Assembly: GCF_041435095.1 (NCBI RefSeq)
Contig: NZ_CP108025.1
Span: forward strand, 4,836,001-4,900,000
Source of the DNA: Kitasatospora sp. NBC_00315
GTDB lineage: Bacteria; Actinomycetota; Actinomycetes; Streptomycetales; Streptomycetaceae
Direction: 5' to 3'
Length of the DNA: 64,000 nt
The position numbers and the translations under genes were made by a program. The first letter of the stretch is position 1. Each line of letters opens with the position of its first letter. This document shows, piece by piece, positions 8,384-17,361 of this stretch. The notes beneath the pieces are model-generated. The model did not search any database and was not told the origin of the DNA. It saw only the letters and a program-made list of their open reading frames with translations.

Positions 8384-8430
8384 CGGACCGCTGCCCCCGG
8401 CGCCTTCCGAGCGCCGGGGGCAGCGGTCCG
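8384..8430 (+). terminator. factor-independent terminator after mqnE
   Basis: A perfect 20-bp inverted repeat (arms 8384-8403 and 8411-8430) with a 7-nt loop begins six bases after the mqnE stop. There is no T-run, as is usual for streptomycete hairpin terminators. It separates the menaquinone genes from the L,D-transpeptidase gene. Confidence 0.85.
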
Positions 8431-8492
8431 TCCCGGCACCGGTTCGCCCGATGGGTTTCCCAACCGGCCTCGGATTTGGCAGGATCGGCGGC

Positions 8493-9926
8493 ATGTCCGG
8501 ATCCCATCGTGCCCCCACACCACCTCCGGCCGGCGCTCCGGAGGCCGGACCGGGGCCGTACGGGGAGCAGGGCGGCCACCCGTCGTACGGGCAGCCGCAG
8601 GCCCCGTACGAGGTGTACCAGGAGCCGTACGGGACGCCGGGGCAGCCGTACCAGCAGCCCTACGCGGCGACGTACGAGACGTACGGGCAGCCGTACGAGA
8701 CGTACGGTCAGTCGTACCAGCAGCCCCAGGAGGCGTACGGGCAGCCGTACCAGCAGCCCCAGGGCATGCCGGAGCCCCACCAGCAGGTGTACGCGCCGTA
8801 CGAGCCGCAGGCCCGCCGACCGTACGAGGCGTACGAGCCACAGGTTCATCAGCCGTACGAGGTGTACGAGCCGTACGAGCCGTACGCGGTGCACGGGGGT
8901 GAGGACGAGGCCGACGGCCTGTACCCGGCCGAACCCGAGCCCGCGTTCGCCGCCGCTTTCGCCCCGGCCGCCGAGCCGGTCTTCGCCGGCGCGCAGGCCG
9001 ACGCCGCTCGGGGCGTCACCGCTCGGGCCGGTACCGCTCAGGCCGCCGGCCCCGCCGGGCCGCCGGCGCCGCGTTCGGCGGGCCGACGCCGCAAGGCCAA
9101 GAAGAAGACCCACGGGCGCGCCCTGACGGCGGGCACCGCCCTGCTGGTCGCCGCCGCCGCCGGCTGGTACACCCTGGGTTCCGCCGGGGCACCGACCAGC
9201 GTCTCCGCCGCCGACGGCGCCCCGGAGCCGACCGCGGCACCGGACCAGGCGCCCGCCGGCGACCGGACGGCCGGGGACACCGCGCACACCGGCACCCCGG
9301 CCGCCGACCGCAGCCAGAGCCGGGCCGACGGCTCGCTCACCGCGATACCCGGTCTCGGCGCCGCGTTCACCGCCAGGATCCCGGCCACCACCAACCAGGT
9401 GGTGCTGGCCTCCGGCAAGGGCAAGGACGCCAACGACACCACCGTCACCCTGTGGACCCGCACCGCCGAGGGCCGCTGGCTGGCCGGCGAGGCCTGGGCG
9501 GGCCACAACGCCTACAAGGGCTGGACGACCGACCACAACGAGGGCGACCTGCGCAGCCCGATCGGCGTCTTCACGCTGACCGACGCGGGCGGCCGGGACG
9601 CGGACCCGGGCAGCAAGCTGCCGTACGACAAGGACTCGAACTTCGTGGTCGGCGGGACGGGTTTCCAGGGCGAACCGCTCGCCGGCTCCTTCGACTACGT
9701 CATCGCGATCAACTACAACCGGGTGCCCGGCAACTCCCCGCTGGACAAGCGGCGCCCCGACGGCGGCTCCAAGGGCGGCGGGATCTGGATCCACGTCGAC
9801 CACGGCGGCCCGACCCACGGCTGCGTCTCCGTCCCCGAGGACAAGATGGCCGTTCTGCTGCGGACCCTCGACCCGGCGGCCAACCCGGTGATCGTGATGG
9901 GCGACGCGGCCTCGCTGGCGGCCTGA
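8493..9926 (+). CDS. membrane-anchored L,D-transpeptidase with Tyr/Gln/Pro-rich N-terminal domain
   Basis: A 477-residue protein when started at ATG 8493 (AGGA site nearby; ATG 8451 is an alternative). Residues about 20-140 are a low-complexity region of repeated PYxxYGQ/QPYQQP/YEPY units. A basic stretch (GRRRKAKKKTHGR) precedes one transmembrane helix near 211-228. The extracellular part is an Ala/Pro linker and a YkuD-type catalytic domain: SPIGVF, HVDHGGPTHGCVSV with the catalytic H442 and C444. Such enzymes form 3-3 cross-links in peptidoglycan or attach proteins to it. By topology the Tyr-rich tail is cytoplasmic. It is a single gene after a terminator. Confidence 0.85.
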   Translation: MSGSHRAPTPPPAGAPEAGPGPYGEQGGHPSYGQPQAPYEVYQEPYGTPGQPYQQPYAATYETYGQPYETYGQSYQQPQEAYGQPYQQPQGMPEPHQQVYAPYEPQARRPYEAYEPQVHQPYEVYEPYEPYAVHGGEDEADGLYPAEPEPAFAAAFAPAAEPVFAGAQADAARGVTARAGTAQAAGPAGPPAPRSAGRRRKAKKKTHGRALTAGTALLVAAAAGWYTLGSAGAPTSVSAADGAPEPTAAPDQAPAGDRTAGDTAHTGTPAADRSQSRADGSLTAIPGLGAAFTARIPATTNQVVLASGKGKDANDTTVTLWTRTAEGRWLAGEAWAGHNAYKGWTTDHNEGDLRSPIGVFTLTDAGGRDADPGSKLPYDKDSNFVVGGTGFQGEPLAGSFDYVIAINYNRVPGNSPLDKRRPDGGSKGGGIWIHVDHGGPTHGCVSVPEDKMAVLLRTLDPAANPVIVMGDAASLAA

Positions 9927-9993
9927 GCACCGAATATCGGTGTTCGCTGCGCCCGTCACCGGACCGGTCGCGCCAAGGGCTGTTGTCCGGCCT

Positions 9994-10021
9994 CTACAGC
10001 ATCCGGGGGTGGATCCTGTAG
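9994..10021. promoter_or_regulatory. near-perfect dyad upstream of the KAS III gene
   Basis: An inverted repeat of CTACAG-C-ATCC against GGAT-C-CTGTAG with a six-base G-rich centre, one C/C mismatch per arm. It is flanked by two direct copies of CCGGTCGCG (about 9965 and 10022). It lies 68 bases downstream of the transpeptidase stop and 46 upstream of the next ATG, so it could be a terminator or an operator. Confidence 0.4.
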
Positions 10022-10067
10022 CCGGTCGCGACCGGATGACCCGCCGGTAACCGGGTTGAGTGGGTAT

Positions 10068-11012
10068 ATGAGCGGATCCCGCATTGTTGCCCTGGGCCAC
10101 TACCAGCCTCCCAAGGTCATGACCAACGCCGACCTGGCGACGCTGGTGGACACCGACGACGAGTGGATCCGCAGCCGGGTGGGAATCCGTACCCGGCACA
10201 TCGCGGAGGGCGAGACCCTGGTGGACCTCGCCACCGAGGCGGCCCAGAAGGCGCTGGCCAACAGCGGCCGAGCGGCCGCCGACGTCGACCTGGTGGTGGT
10301 CGCCACCTGCACCGCCGTCGAGCGCAGCCCCAACACGGCCGCGGCCGTCGCGGCCCGCCTGGGCGTGCCCGCACCCGCCGCGTACGACATCAACACGGTC
10401 TGTTCCGGCTTCTCCTACGCACTGGCCACCGCCGACCACGCGATCAGGGCCGGCGCCGCCCGCCTGGCCCTGGTGATCGGGGCGGAGCGGATGTCGGACA
10501 CGCTCGACTGGACCGACCGCACCACCTGCGTGATCTTCGGCGACGGCGCGGGCGCGGCCGTGGTGGAGGCGCAGGAGGAGGGGGCGGAGCCCGGCATCGG
10601 TCCGGTCGTCTGGGGTTCGGAGCCGGAGCGGGGCGACGCCGTGGTGATCACCGGCTGGGATCCGGTGATCAGCCAGCAGGGTCAGTCGGTGTTCCGCTGG
10701 GCCACCACCAAGATCGCGCCGCTGGCCCGGCAGGCCTGCGAGAAGGCGGGGATCGACCCGGCCGACCTGAAGGGCTTCGTGCCGCACCAGGCGAACCTGC
10801 GGATCATCGACGCGATCGCCGGCAAGCTCGGGGCGCCCGACGCGGTGGTCGCCCGCGACGTGGTCGACTCCGGCAACACCTCCGCCGCGTCCATCCCGCT
10901 GGCGTTCTCCAAGCTGGTGGAGCGCGGCGAGCTGTCCTCCGGCGACCCGGTGCTGCTCTTCGGCTTCGGCGGCGGCCTGGCGTACGCGGGACAGGTCGTC
11001 CGCTGCCCCTAG
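10068..11012 (+). CDS. beta-ketoacyl-ACP synthase III (FabH-like)
   Basis: A 314-residue condensing enzyme of the KAS III family. The catalytic triad is intact: C112 in NTVCSGFSYA, H240 in VPHQANLR and N270 in DSGNTSAAS. The C-terminal GFGGGLAYAGQVV is typical. It would condense an acyl-CoA with malonyl-ACP to start a fatty acid or specialised product. It is not next to fabD, acpP or fabF, so it is probably an additional copy rather than the housekeeping FabH; some such solitary KAS III proteins prime secondary metabolites. The ATG at 10068 has no strong ribosome site; TTG 10056 is a longer alternative. Confidence 0.88.
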   Translation: MSGSRIVALGHYQPPKVMTNADLATLVDTDDEWIRSRVGIRTRHIAEGETLVDLATEAAQKALANSGRAAADVDLVVVATCTAVERSPNTAAAVAARLGVPAPAAYDINTVCSGFSYALATADHAIRAGAARLALVIGAERMSDTLDWTDRTTCVIFGDGAGAAVVEAQEEGAEPGIGPVVWGSEPERGDAVVITGWDPVISQQGQSVFRWATTKIAPLARQACEKAGIDPADLKGFVPHQANLRIIDAIAGKLGAPDAVVARDVVDSGNTSAASIPLAFSKLVERGELSSGDPVLLFGFGGGLAYAGQVVRCP

Positions 11013-11074
11013 GCGCCCGGCTGCCCCACGGGGCCCTCACACGCCCGTCCTGGCCCCCGAGGGCCCGGACGCGC

Positions 11075-11121
11075 ACATGCCGGTGGGCGGGACCCTCGCG
11101 GGTACCCGCCCACCGGCATGT
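11075..11121. terminator. bidirectional terminator between KAS III and TetR genes
   Basis: A perfect 17-bp inverted repeat (11075-11091 and 11105-11121) with a 13-nt loop lies between the convergent KAS III and TetR genes, and can serve both. Confidence 0.8.
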
Positions 11122-11236
11122 CTGGCGCACTGCGGTACGTCGGCGAACCTCCCCCGAGGACACGGCCGCCGTCCGTCTGTCCCCGGACAGGAGGCCGGGG
11201 ATGTGCGCGAAGCGGATGGCTGAATAGTGGGGCTGG

Positions 11237-11884
11237 CTACTTGGGCGGCTTCTTGCCGGTGACACCCAGGTACACCAGAGGGGCGAGGTTGGGCTTCAGG
11301 TCCTTGACCTTGACGCCCCAGGCCGTGAAGGCCTTACCGTGCTCCGCGGCCGAGGCGAGCAGCGAGATCAGGGCGCCGGAGACGGCGGCCGGATCCAGCG
11401 ACTTGTCGGCCTGGCCCTTGGCCTGGAGATCCCTGACGGCTTCCGTGAGCGGTTTGGCGACCGCGTTGAGGACGGTCATGCGGATCTTGAAGAACCGCTT
11501 GTCCCCTTCCGCGGCACCGAGCGTGACCACTCGGAGAATGGCGTCGTTCTTGCGCCAGAAGGCGAGGAATCCGTCCACCAGTTCTTCCGAAGTGGTGGCG
11601 CCGGTTTTTCCCGCCCAGGACTTTCCTGCGACGAGCTCTTTGAGCCCTTCGCTGTCCTTGGCCATTTCCTCGGCGATCTCAAGGACAGCGCCCTCGACAT
11701 CCGGGAAGTACTGGTAGAAGGTCGCGGGGGAGGTACCCGCCATACGGGCGACGTCGATGACCTTGACGTCCCGATACGGCGACGTGCTGAGCATCTCGCG
11801 GAGGCAGTCGAGCAGCTTTTGCCGCGTCTCCTGTCCGCGTCGCCCGGCGACGCGACCGTCGACGGTGCGAACTTGTCCTGTCAT
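11237..11884 (-). CDS. TetR-family regulator
   Basis: A 215-residue TetR protein. The HTH is at about residues 18-65: ETRQKLLDCLREML, then VIDVARMAGTSPATFYQYFPDVEGAVLEI. The C-terminal ligand domain is helical and ends in a Lys/Pro-rich tail (VTGKKPPK). Codon use is slightly less GC-extreme in the middle than in its neighbours. It is divergent from the AfsK-like kinase over a 407 bp space; its own target and inducer are not evident, and no close dyad is seen before its start. Confidence 0.9.
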   Translation of the reverse strand: MTGQVRTVDGRVAGRRGQETRQKLLDCLREMLSTSPYRDVKVIDVARMAGTSPATFYQYFPDVEGAVLEIAEEMAKDSEGLKELVAGKSWAGKTGATTSEELVDGFLAFWRKNDAILRVVTLGAAEGDKRFFKIRMTVLNAVAKPLTEAVRDLQAKGQADKSLDPAAVSGALISLLASAAEHGKAFTAWGVKVKDLKPNLAPLVYLGVTGKKPPK

Positions 11885-12291
11885 GCCGTCAGCTTACCGT
11901 GGCCCGATCTTGGCGCGATTCGGTGATGCGACTATTACTCCGCCCGGGGGGTGGTATACGGGCGCGAAACAGGCCGCTGTGGATATTCCGTGTGCTCCGG
12001 CGGCGCTGAATGAATCCCCCCCGTGAGCTGATGGCGTCACAGCGTGACGACCGGTCCGCTGAGGGCAGGTCGGGTGGCGCTCCGTAACCTTGGGTGAGCC
12101 GCCGTGCCGGTGAGTGGGGACTCGGAGGGGGCGTCAGAATCCAGCCAGATCCTCGGCCTCGGACAGCGGCGCCGCGCGGGACTCCGGCCGGGCGCCACGG
12201 GCGGGGGAGGTTGGATCTGGGCCCGGCGGCATTGGACAATCGGGACCGGCGTCCCTTCGTGGGTGCCGGGAGACGGGGAGGTGGCAGCGGA
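11885..12291. other. 407 bp intergenic region with one short dyad
   Basis: No convincing gene. It separates divergent TetR and kinase genes. The only clear structure is the dyad CGTCAC-AGC-GTGACG at 12035-12049. A longer reading frame into the kinase gene lacks the kinase family signature and is treated as noncoding leader. Confidence 0.5.
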
Positions 12292-14652
12292 GTGGACCAG
12301 CTGACGGCGCACGATCCGAGGCGGATCGGGCCCTTCGAGGTGCTGGGGCGGCTCGGGGCGGGCGGGATGGGCCTGGTCTACCTGGCGCGCTCCGCGTCCG
12401 GCCGACGGGTCGCCATCAAGACCGTCCGGGGGGAGCTGGCCGAGGACGAGCTGTTCCGGGTCCGTTTCGCCCGTGAGATCGCGGCCGCCAAGACCGTCGG
12501 CGGGTTCTACACGGCCGCCGTGGTGGACGCGGACGCGGACGCCCGGGTGCCCTGGCTGGCCACCGCGTACGTGCCCGCGCCCTCCCTGGAGGACCTGGTC
12601 GGCGAGTGCGGGCCGCTCCCGGTCGGCGCCGTGCGCTGGCTGATCGCGGGCATCGCCGAGGCGTTGCAGTCGATCCACGCGGTCGGGCTGGTGCACCGCG
12701 ACCTCAAGCCCTCCAACGTGCTGGTGGTGGAGGACGGCCCGCGGGTGATCGACTTCGGGATCGCCGCCGGGGTCTCGCACACCCGGCTCACCATGACCAA
12801 CGTCGCGGTCGGCACCCCCGCGTACATGTCGCCCGAGCAGGCCCGCGACAGTCGCAGTGTCACCGGGGCCAGCGACATCTTCTCGCTCGGCTCGCTGCTG
12901 GTCTTCTGCGCCACCGGGCACCCGCCGTACCGGGGCGGCAACCCGGTGGAGACGGTCTTCCAGCTGCTGCGCGAGCAGCCGGACCTCTCCGGTCTGCCGG
13001 TCGAGCTGGTGGACCTCGTCCGGGCCTGCATGCGCCCGGCGGCGGAGCACCGGCCCACGCCCGCCCAGATCCAGGCGGAGCTGGCCCCGCACCTGTTCTC
13101 CCGCGACGACGCCTCCGGCGAGGCGGGGGACTGGCTGCCGCCGAACGCGCTGGACCTGATCGAGCGCAAGCGCAGCCGGCGTCAGCCCGCCGCGGCCCAG
13201 GCGCCCGCCGTGCCCGCGCAGCCCGCCGCGCCCGCCCTGCCCGCCCCGCCCGCGCCCGGGCGGCCGGTCGGCCCCGCCGACCCGCGCACCGCCCAGCACG
13301 GCCGCCCGGGGCCCGGGCACGCCGCGCCCCCGTCCGTCGGACCGGCCGGCGCGGGGCCGGACGGGGAGGCCGCCACGGAGAAGATCGCCGCCCGCCGCCA
13401 CGGCGCCCCCGCCCCCGCGGGCGGGAGCGCCGTCGAGGTCCGGCTCTCCGGCGCCTCGGTCCGGATAGGGCCGGGGCCCCGGGCCGAGCAGAGCGGCCCC
13501 GGGGCCGCCCCGGCCGAGACGGACTGGGTGCGCCGCGCCGCCGTCCCGCCGCCGGCCAGGGCCACCCGCTGGCGGCCCTGGCGCTTCCGGATGTCCAACG
13601 ACGTCTGGGGCACGCCGGTGGTCGCCGACGGCACCCTGTTCGTCTCCAGCTTCGAGGTGCACGCCCTCGACATCGGCTCGGGCGAGCGCCGCTACAAGAC
13701 CCGCGACGTCGCCTGGGCGATGGCCGTGGACGCGGGGCGGGTGCACGCCGCCGACGGCCCGCACCTCTACACCGTGGACGTCGCCGACGGCACCGAGCGC
13801 TGGCGCAACTCCCTGGACGGCTGGGTCTTCTCGCTGGACGCCGCCGACGGGGTGCTCTGCTGCGGCATCAGGGGCGGCGGCGTCCAGCTGCGCTCGGCCG
13901 CGAACGGCGCCGAGCTCTGGCGGGCCGACGACGCCCAGCAGGACTACGAGAACCCGCAGTCGGGCCCGGCCCTGGTGGGCGGCGCCGCGTACTACTACGG
14001 CGGCGGACGGCTGCGCTGCGTGGACCCGCGCGGAGCCGGCCTGCGCTGGTCGTTCCCGGTCGGCGAGGACGTCCCGTCCCGCCCGGTCGAGCGGGCCGGC
14101 GTGCTGTACGTGACGGCCGGGACGAGGGTCTACGCGCTGGACGCCGTGAGCGGCGCCGAGCGCTGGCGCTTCGAGGCCCCCGTGGTGCTGTTCACCCCGC
14201 CCGCGCTGGACGGTTCGGCGGTGTACGTGGCGGACTACCTCGGCACGGTCTACGCCCTGGAGGTCTCCACCGGGCGGGACCGCTGGCGCGGGCGCACCGG
14301 CAGCCGGCAGGGCGCCGAACCGGTGATCGTCGCCGACGGCACCGTGCTGATCGGCAGCGGGGACTGCCTGCACGCCTTCGACACCGCCAGCGGGCAGGAG
14401 CGGTGGCGCTACACCGCGCGGGGCGAGATCGTCGGCTCCCCGGCGGTCGCGGACGGCCTGGTGCACCTCGGCAGCCGGGACCACTCGCTGCACACGCTCG
14501 ACCTGGCGACCGGTCAGCTGCGCTGGGAGCTCGGCACCAAGGGCGAGCTGACCGGCTCCCCGGTGGCGGTCGGCGGCCGGGTCTTCGTCGGCAGCAAGGA
14601 CCGCTGCGTCTACGCGTTGGACGCCTACTACGGCACGGCCGTGCCGCAGTAG
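12292..14652 (+). CDS. AfsK-like serine/threonine kinase with PQQ beta-propeller
   Basis: A 786-residue Hanks-type kinase. The start at GTG 12292 has a GGGGAGG site and gives the VDQLTxHDPRRIGPF opening that I recall from AfsK. Kinase elements: Gly loop LGAGGMGLVY (20-29), K43 in VAIK, HRDLKPSN (135-142) and DFG (154-156). A Pro/Ala-rich linker (about 295-430) leads to a C-terminal propeller of PQQ-like repeats (WGTPVVADGTLFV, AVDAGRVHAADG and so on). No transmembrane helix is visible, consistent with loose membrane association. AfsK phosphorylates AfsR and DivIVA in S. coelicolor; AfsR is not here, so this may be a paralogue. It is convergent with galE. Confidence 0.88.
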   Translation: MDQLTAHDPRRIGPFEVLGRLGAGGMGLVYLARSASGRRVAIKTVRGELAEDELFRVRFAREIAAAKTVGGFYTAAVVDADADARVPWLATAYVPAPSLEDLVGECGPLPVGAVRWLIAGIAEALQSIHAVGLVHRDLKPSNVLVVEDGPRVIDFGIAAGVSHTRLTMTNVAVGTPAYMSPEQARDSRSVTGASDIFSLGSLLVFCATGHPPYRGGNPVETVFQLLREQPDLSGLPVELVDLVRACMRPAAEHRPTPAQIQAELAPHLFSRDDASGEAGDWLPPNALDLIERKRSRRQPAAAQAPAVPAQPAAPALPAPPAPGRPVGPADPRTAQHGRPGPGHAAPPSVGPAGAGPDGEAATEKIAARRHGAPAPAGGSAVEVRLSGASVRIGPGPRAEQSGPGAAPAETDWVRRAAVPPPARATRWRPWRFRMSNDVWGTPVVADGTLFVSSFEVHALDIGSGERRYKTRDVAWAMAVDAGRVHAADGPHLYTVDVADGTERWRNSLDGWVFSLDAADGVLCCGIRGGGVQLRSAANGAELWRADDAQQDYENPQSGPALVGGAAYYYGGGRLRCVDPRGAGLRWSFPVGEDVPSRPVERAGVLYVTAGTRVYALDAVSGAERWRFEAPVVLFTPPALDGSAVYVADYLGTVYALEVSTGRDRWRGRTGSRQGAEPVIVADGTVLIGSGDCLHAFDTASGQERWRYTARGEIVGSPAVADGLVHLGSRDHSLHTLDLATGQLRWELGTKGELTGSPVAVGGRVFVGSKDRCVYALDAYYGTAVPQ

Positions 14653-14656
14653 GGCG

Positions 14657-14692
14657 CCGGATGCCGAAGGGGCCCGCCCCTTCGGCATCCGG
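14657..14692. terminator. bidirectional terminator between kinase and galE
   Basis: A perfect 16-bp inverted repeat (14657-14672 and 14677-14692) with the 4-nt loop CCCG lies between the two convergent stops. Confidence 0.88.
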
Positions 14693-14704
14693 TACGGGTG
14701 ACCG

Positions 14705-15688
14705 CTACCGGCGCGCCTGCGGGTGGCGGCTGCACCAGCCGTCCCAGGCGGAGGCCACCATCTCCTCGACGCCGTGGCGGGCGTTCCAGTCCAGCTCCTT
14801 GTGGATCAGGTCGGCGGAGGCCACCACCCGGGCCGGGTCGCCCGCGCGGCGCGGGGTGACCTCGCCGGTCGCGTCGTAGCCCGTCACCCGGCCGATCACG
14901 TCGAGCATCTCCTTGACCGAGACGCCCTCGCCGCGGCCGATGTTCAGGATCAGCGAGGTCTCGCCGGCCGGGGCGCCGGCCATCCGGCGGGCCGCCGCGA
15001 CGTGGGCCGAGGCGATGTCCGAGACGTGGATGAAGTCACGTACGCAGGTGCCGTCCGGCGTGGGGTAGTCGTCGCCGAAGATGCGCGGGGCCTGCCCGTT
15101 CGTCAGCCGTTCGAACACCATCGGGACCAGGTTGTAGACGCCCGCGTCGGAGAGCTCCGGCGAGGCCGCGCCGGCCACGTTGAAGTAGCGCAGGGACACC
15201 GTCGACATGCCGAAGGCCCTGCCGGTGGCCGAGACCAGCCACTCGCCGGCCAGCTTGGTCTCGCCGTACGGGCTCATCGGCGCGCAGGGGGTGTCCTCGG
15301 TGACCAGGTCGACGTCCGGCATCCCGTAGACGGCGGCGGAGGAGGAGAAGAGGAAGTTCTTCACCCCGCCCTCGGCGGCCGCCTCCAGCACGGTCTGCAG
15401 GCCGGTGACGTTCTCCCGGTAGTAGAAGAGCGGCTTCTCCACCGACTCGCCGACCTGCTTCTTCGCGGCGAAGTGCAGGACACCGGTGACCGCGTGGTCG
15501 CGGATGGCGGCGTCCAGCACGGCCCGGTCCAGCGTCGAACCCTCGATCAGGGCGACGCCCTCGGGCAGCCGGGTGCGGTCCCCGGTGCTGAAGTCGTCCA
15601 GCACGGCGACCCGCTCCCCGGCCTCGATGAGCTGCCGCAGAACGTGCCCGCCGATGTATCCGGCCCCGCCGGTAATCAACCAAGTCAT
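14705..15688 (-). CDS. galE: UDP-glucose 4-epimerase
   Basis: A 327-residue extended short-chain dehydrogenase. The NAD-binding GGAGYIGGH is at residues 7-15; the catalytic Ser is in FSSSAAVYG near residue 118 and the Tyr-Lys pair is in SPYGETKLAGE near 144-148. It interconverts UDP-glucose and UDP-galactose. It is not in a gal operon here (no galT or galK), so it more likely supplies UDP-galactose for cell-wall glycans than galactose catabolism. The start at ATG 15688 has a weak AGGATG site. It is divergent from the HtrA protease with 200 bp between starts. Confidence 0.93.
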   Translation of the reverse strand: MTWLITGGAGYIGGHVLRQLIEAGERVAVLDDFSTGDRTRLPEGVALIEGSTLDRAVLDAAIRDHAVTGVLHFAAKKQVGESVEKPLFYYRENVTGLQTVLEAAAEGGVKNFLFSSSAAVYGMPDVDLVTEDTPCAPMSPYGETKLAGEWLVSATGRAFGMSTVSLRYFNVAGAASPELSDAGVYNLVPMVFERLTNGQAPRIFGDDYPTPDGTCVRDFIHVSDIASAHVAAARRMAGAPAGETSLILNIGRGEGVSVKEMLDVIGRVTGYDATGEVTPRRAGDPARVVASADLIHKELDWNARHGVEEMVASAWDGWCSRHPQARR

Positions 15689-15889
15689 GGCCGCATCCTA
15701 GGCGGTCGACATTGCGGCCCGGAGCGTGGCGAGTCGGCTCGTTGATTCGGACAAAAAGGTGAAATGCTGACAAAAAACCGGGCCCTCGCCCCTCGTCCGT
15801 CCACCGACCCGGCCCCCACGCCGCGCGGTGCCGCGAGGCGCTCCCGCCCGGGGCCCGACCATGCGCGCACGGAACCGGAGGCAGCCAAG

Positions 15890-17032
15890 GTGCACCCCAA
15901 GAAGGAACCCACCCGCCCGATCCCGGCAGGTCCGCGCCCCACCGGTCCCAAGGTCCACACCAGCCGTCTGCTGACCGCCGGCGCCGTCACCGTGGCGGCC
16001 GCGCTGGCCGTGACGGGCTGCAGCAGCGGCTCCTCCTCGTCCGGCTCCTCCTCGCCCGCCGCCTCCTCCACCGGCTCGGCCTCCGCCGCCTCGGCGGGGG
16101 GCAACCAGCTGCAGGACGACTACCAGCGGGTGATCGGCGACGTGCTGCCGTCGGTGGTGCAGATCACCACGGCCAACGGCCTGGGATCGGGCATCGTCTA
16201 CGACGGCAAGGGCAACATCGTCACCAACGCCCACGTGGTCGGGAGCGCCACGACCATGACGGTCACGCTGGCCAACAGCAGCAAGTCGCTGGACGCCACC
16301 CTGGTCGCCAGCTATCCGGACTCCGACCTCGCGGTGATCAAGCTCAACAGCCCGCCGAGCGGCCTCAAGCCGGCGGCCTTCGGGGACAGCAAGAAGGTCG
16401 AGCTGGGTCAGATCACCCTGGCCATGGGCAGTCCGCTCGGCCTCTCCAGCAGCGTCACCCAGGGCATCGTCTCGGCGACCGGCCGCACCGTCTCGGAGCC
16501 GGCGAGCGAGGGCTCGCCGGGCGCCACCATCAGCAACATGGTGCAGACCTCGGCCGCCATCAACCCCGGCAACAGCGGCGGAGCACTGGTCAACCTGGAC
16601 AGCCAGGTGATCGGCATCAACACGCTCGCGGCCACCGAGCCCGACACCAACGGCGGCGTCGCCCCCGGCATCGGCTTCGCCATCCCGGCGGCCACCATCA
16701 CCAGCATCGCCGACCAGCTGATCAAGGACGGCAAGGTCACCAACTCCGGCCGGGCCGCGCTCGGCATCACCGCCCGGACGATCTTCGACTCCGGGTTCCA
16801 GCCGGCCGGCGCGGTGATCGTCAGCATCACGGCCGGCGGGCCCGCGGCCTCGGCCGGCCTCCAGGTCGGCGACGTGATCACCAAGCTGGGCGACACCCAG
16901 ATCACCACGCTCAACTCGCTCACCACGGCGCTCGCCTCGCTCTCCCCGGGCAGCAAGGTCACCGTCACCTACACCCGGGACGGACAGTCCAAGACCGCCG
17001 ACGTCACCCTCGGCACCCTCCCCAGCTCCTAG
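15890..17032 (+). CDS. HtrA/DegP-like lipoprotein serine protease with PDZ domain
   Basis: A 380-residue protein from GTG 15890, chosen because a GGAGG site precedes it by eight bases and the result begins directly with a lipoprotein signal; an ATG at 15764 would add 42 low-complexity residues. The signal helix ends in the lipobox VTGC with C44. A Ser-rich tether follows. The trypsin-like domain carries H115 (TNAHVVG), D146 (DSDLAVIK) and S229 (NPGNSGGA). One PDZ domain occupies about residues 285-375 (GPAASAGLQVGDVITKLGD). It should act outside the membrane in protein quality control. Confidence 0.9.
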   Translation: MHPKKEPTRPIPAGPRPTGPKVHTSRLLTAGAVTVAAALAVTGCSSGSSSSGSSSPAASSTGSASAASAGGNQLQDDYQRVIGDVLPSVVQITTANGLGSGIVYDGKGNIVTNAHVVGSATTMTVTLANSSKSLDATLVASYPDSDLAVIKLNSPPSGLKPAAFGDSKKVELGQITLAMGSPLGLSSSVTQGIVSATGRTVSEPASEGSPGATISNMVQTSAAINPGNSGGALVNLDSQVIGINTLAATEPDTNGGVAPGIGFAIPAATITSIADQLIKDGKVTNSGRAALGITARTIFDSGFQPAGAVIVSITAGGPAASAGLQVGDVITKLGDTQITTLNSLTTALASLSPGSKVTVTYTRDGQSKTADVTLGTLPSS

Positions 17033-17361
17033 CCGCCCGCTCCCGCCGCCCGCTCCCGCCGCCCAGAGGTCCCCACCGGGGCGACCGGCTCCCTGCCTTC
17101 CACCCCCACCAGCCCGGCCCCGACGGGCCGTCCGCACACCGCGCAAGGGTCTGCGGGCGCCGCCAGGGCCGCTCCTTGGCCCGTACGCCGGTGCGGGCGC
17201 AAGGGCGCCGGCCGGGGCCCCGCCGATGCTTCGGCCGGGCCCCGGCCGTCTCGCGTGCCCGCGACCGGGGCCGGCCCGCCGCGTTCCGCCGCCCCGCCGC
17301 GTTCCGCCGCCCTGCCGCCCTGCCGCGTTCCGCCGCCCTGCCGCCCTGCCGCGTTCCGCGC
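17033..17361. repeat. gene-free 329 bp with 26-bp tandem repeat (17279-17360)
   Basis: No gene between two convergent stops. At 17279-17360 a C-rich tandem repeat is seen: a shortened first copy, two identical 26-bp units starting at 17297 and 17323 (CCGCGTTCC core then CGCCCTG runs) and a partial last copy. Codon-like open frames through it are GC artefacts. It may be a replication-slippage tract. Confidence 0.7.

Noticed and set aside
8313..10787. 824-codon minus-strand frame opposite the transpeptidase and KAS III
   Set aside because: Low-complexity Arg/Gly/Val shadow of two well-supported plus-strand genes.
12094..12291. Earlier start for the AfsK-like kinase
   Set aside because: The extra residues are Arg/Gly-rich with no kinase similarity; GTG 12292 has the better ribosome site and gives the family N-terminus.
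17279..17360. CRISPR-like array
   Set aside because: Units are contiguous 26-bp tandem repeats without spacers, and no cas genes are present in the window.
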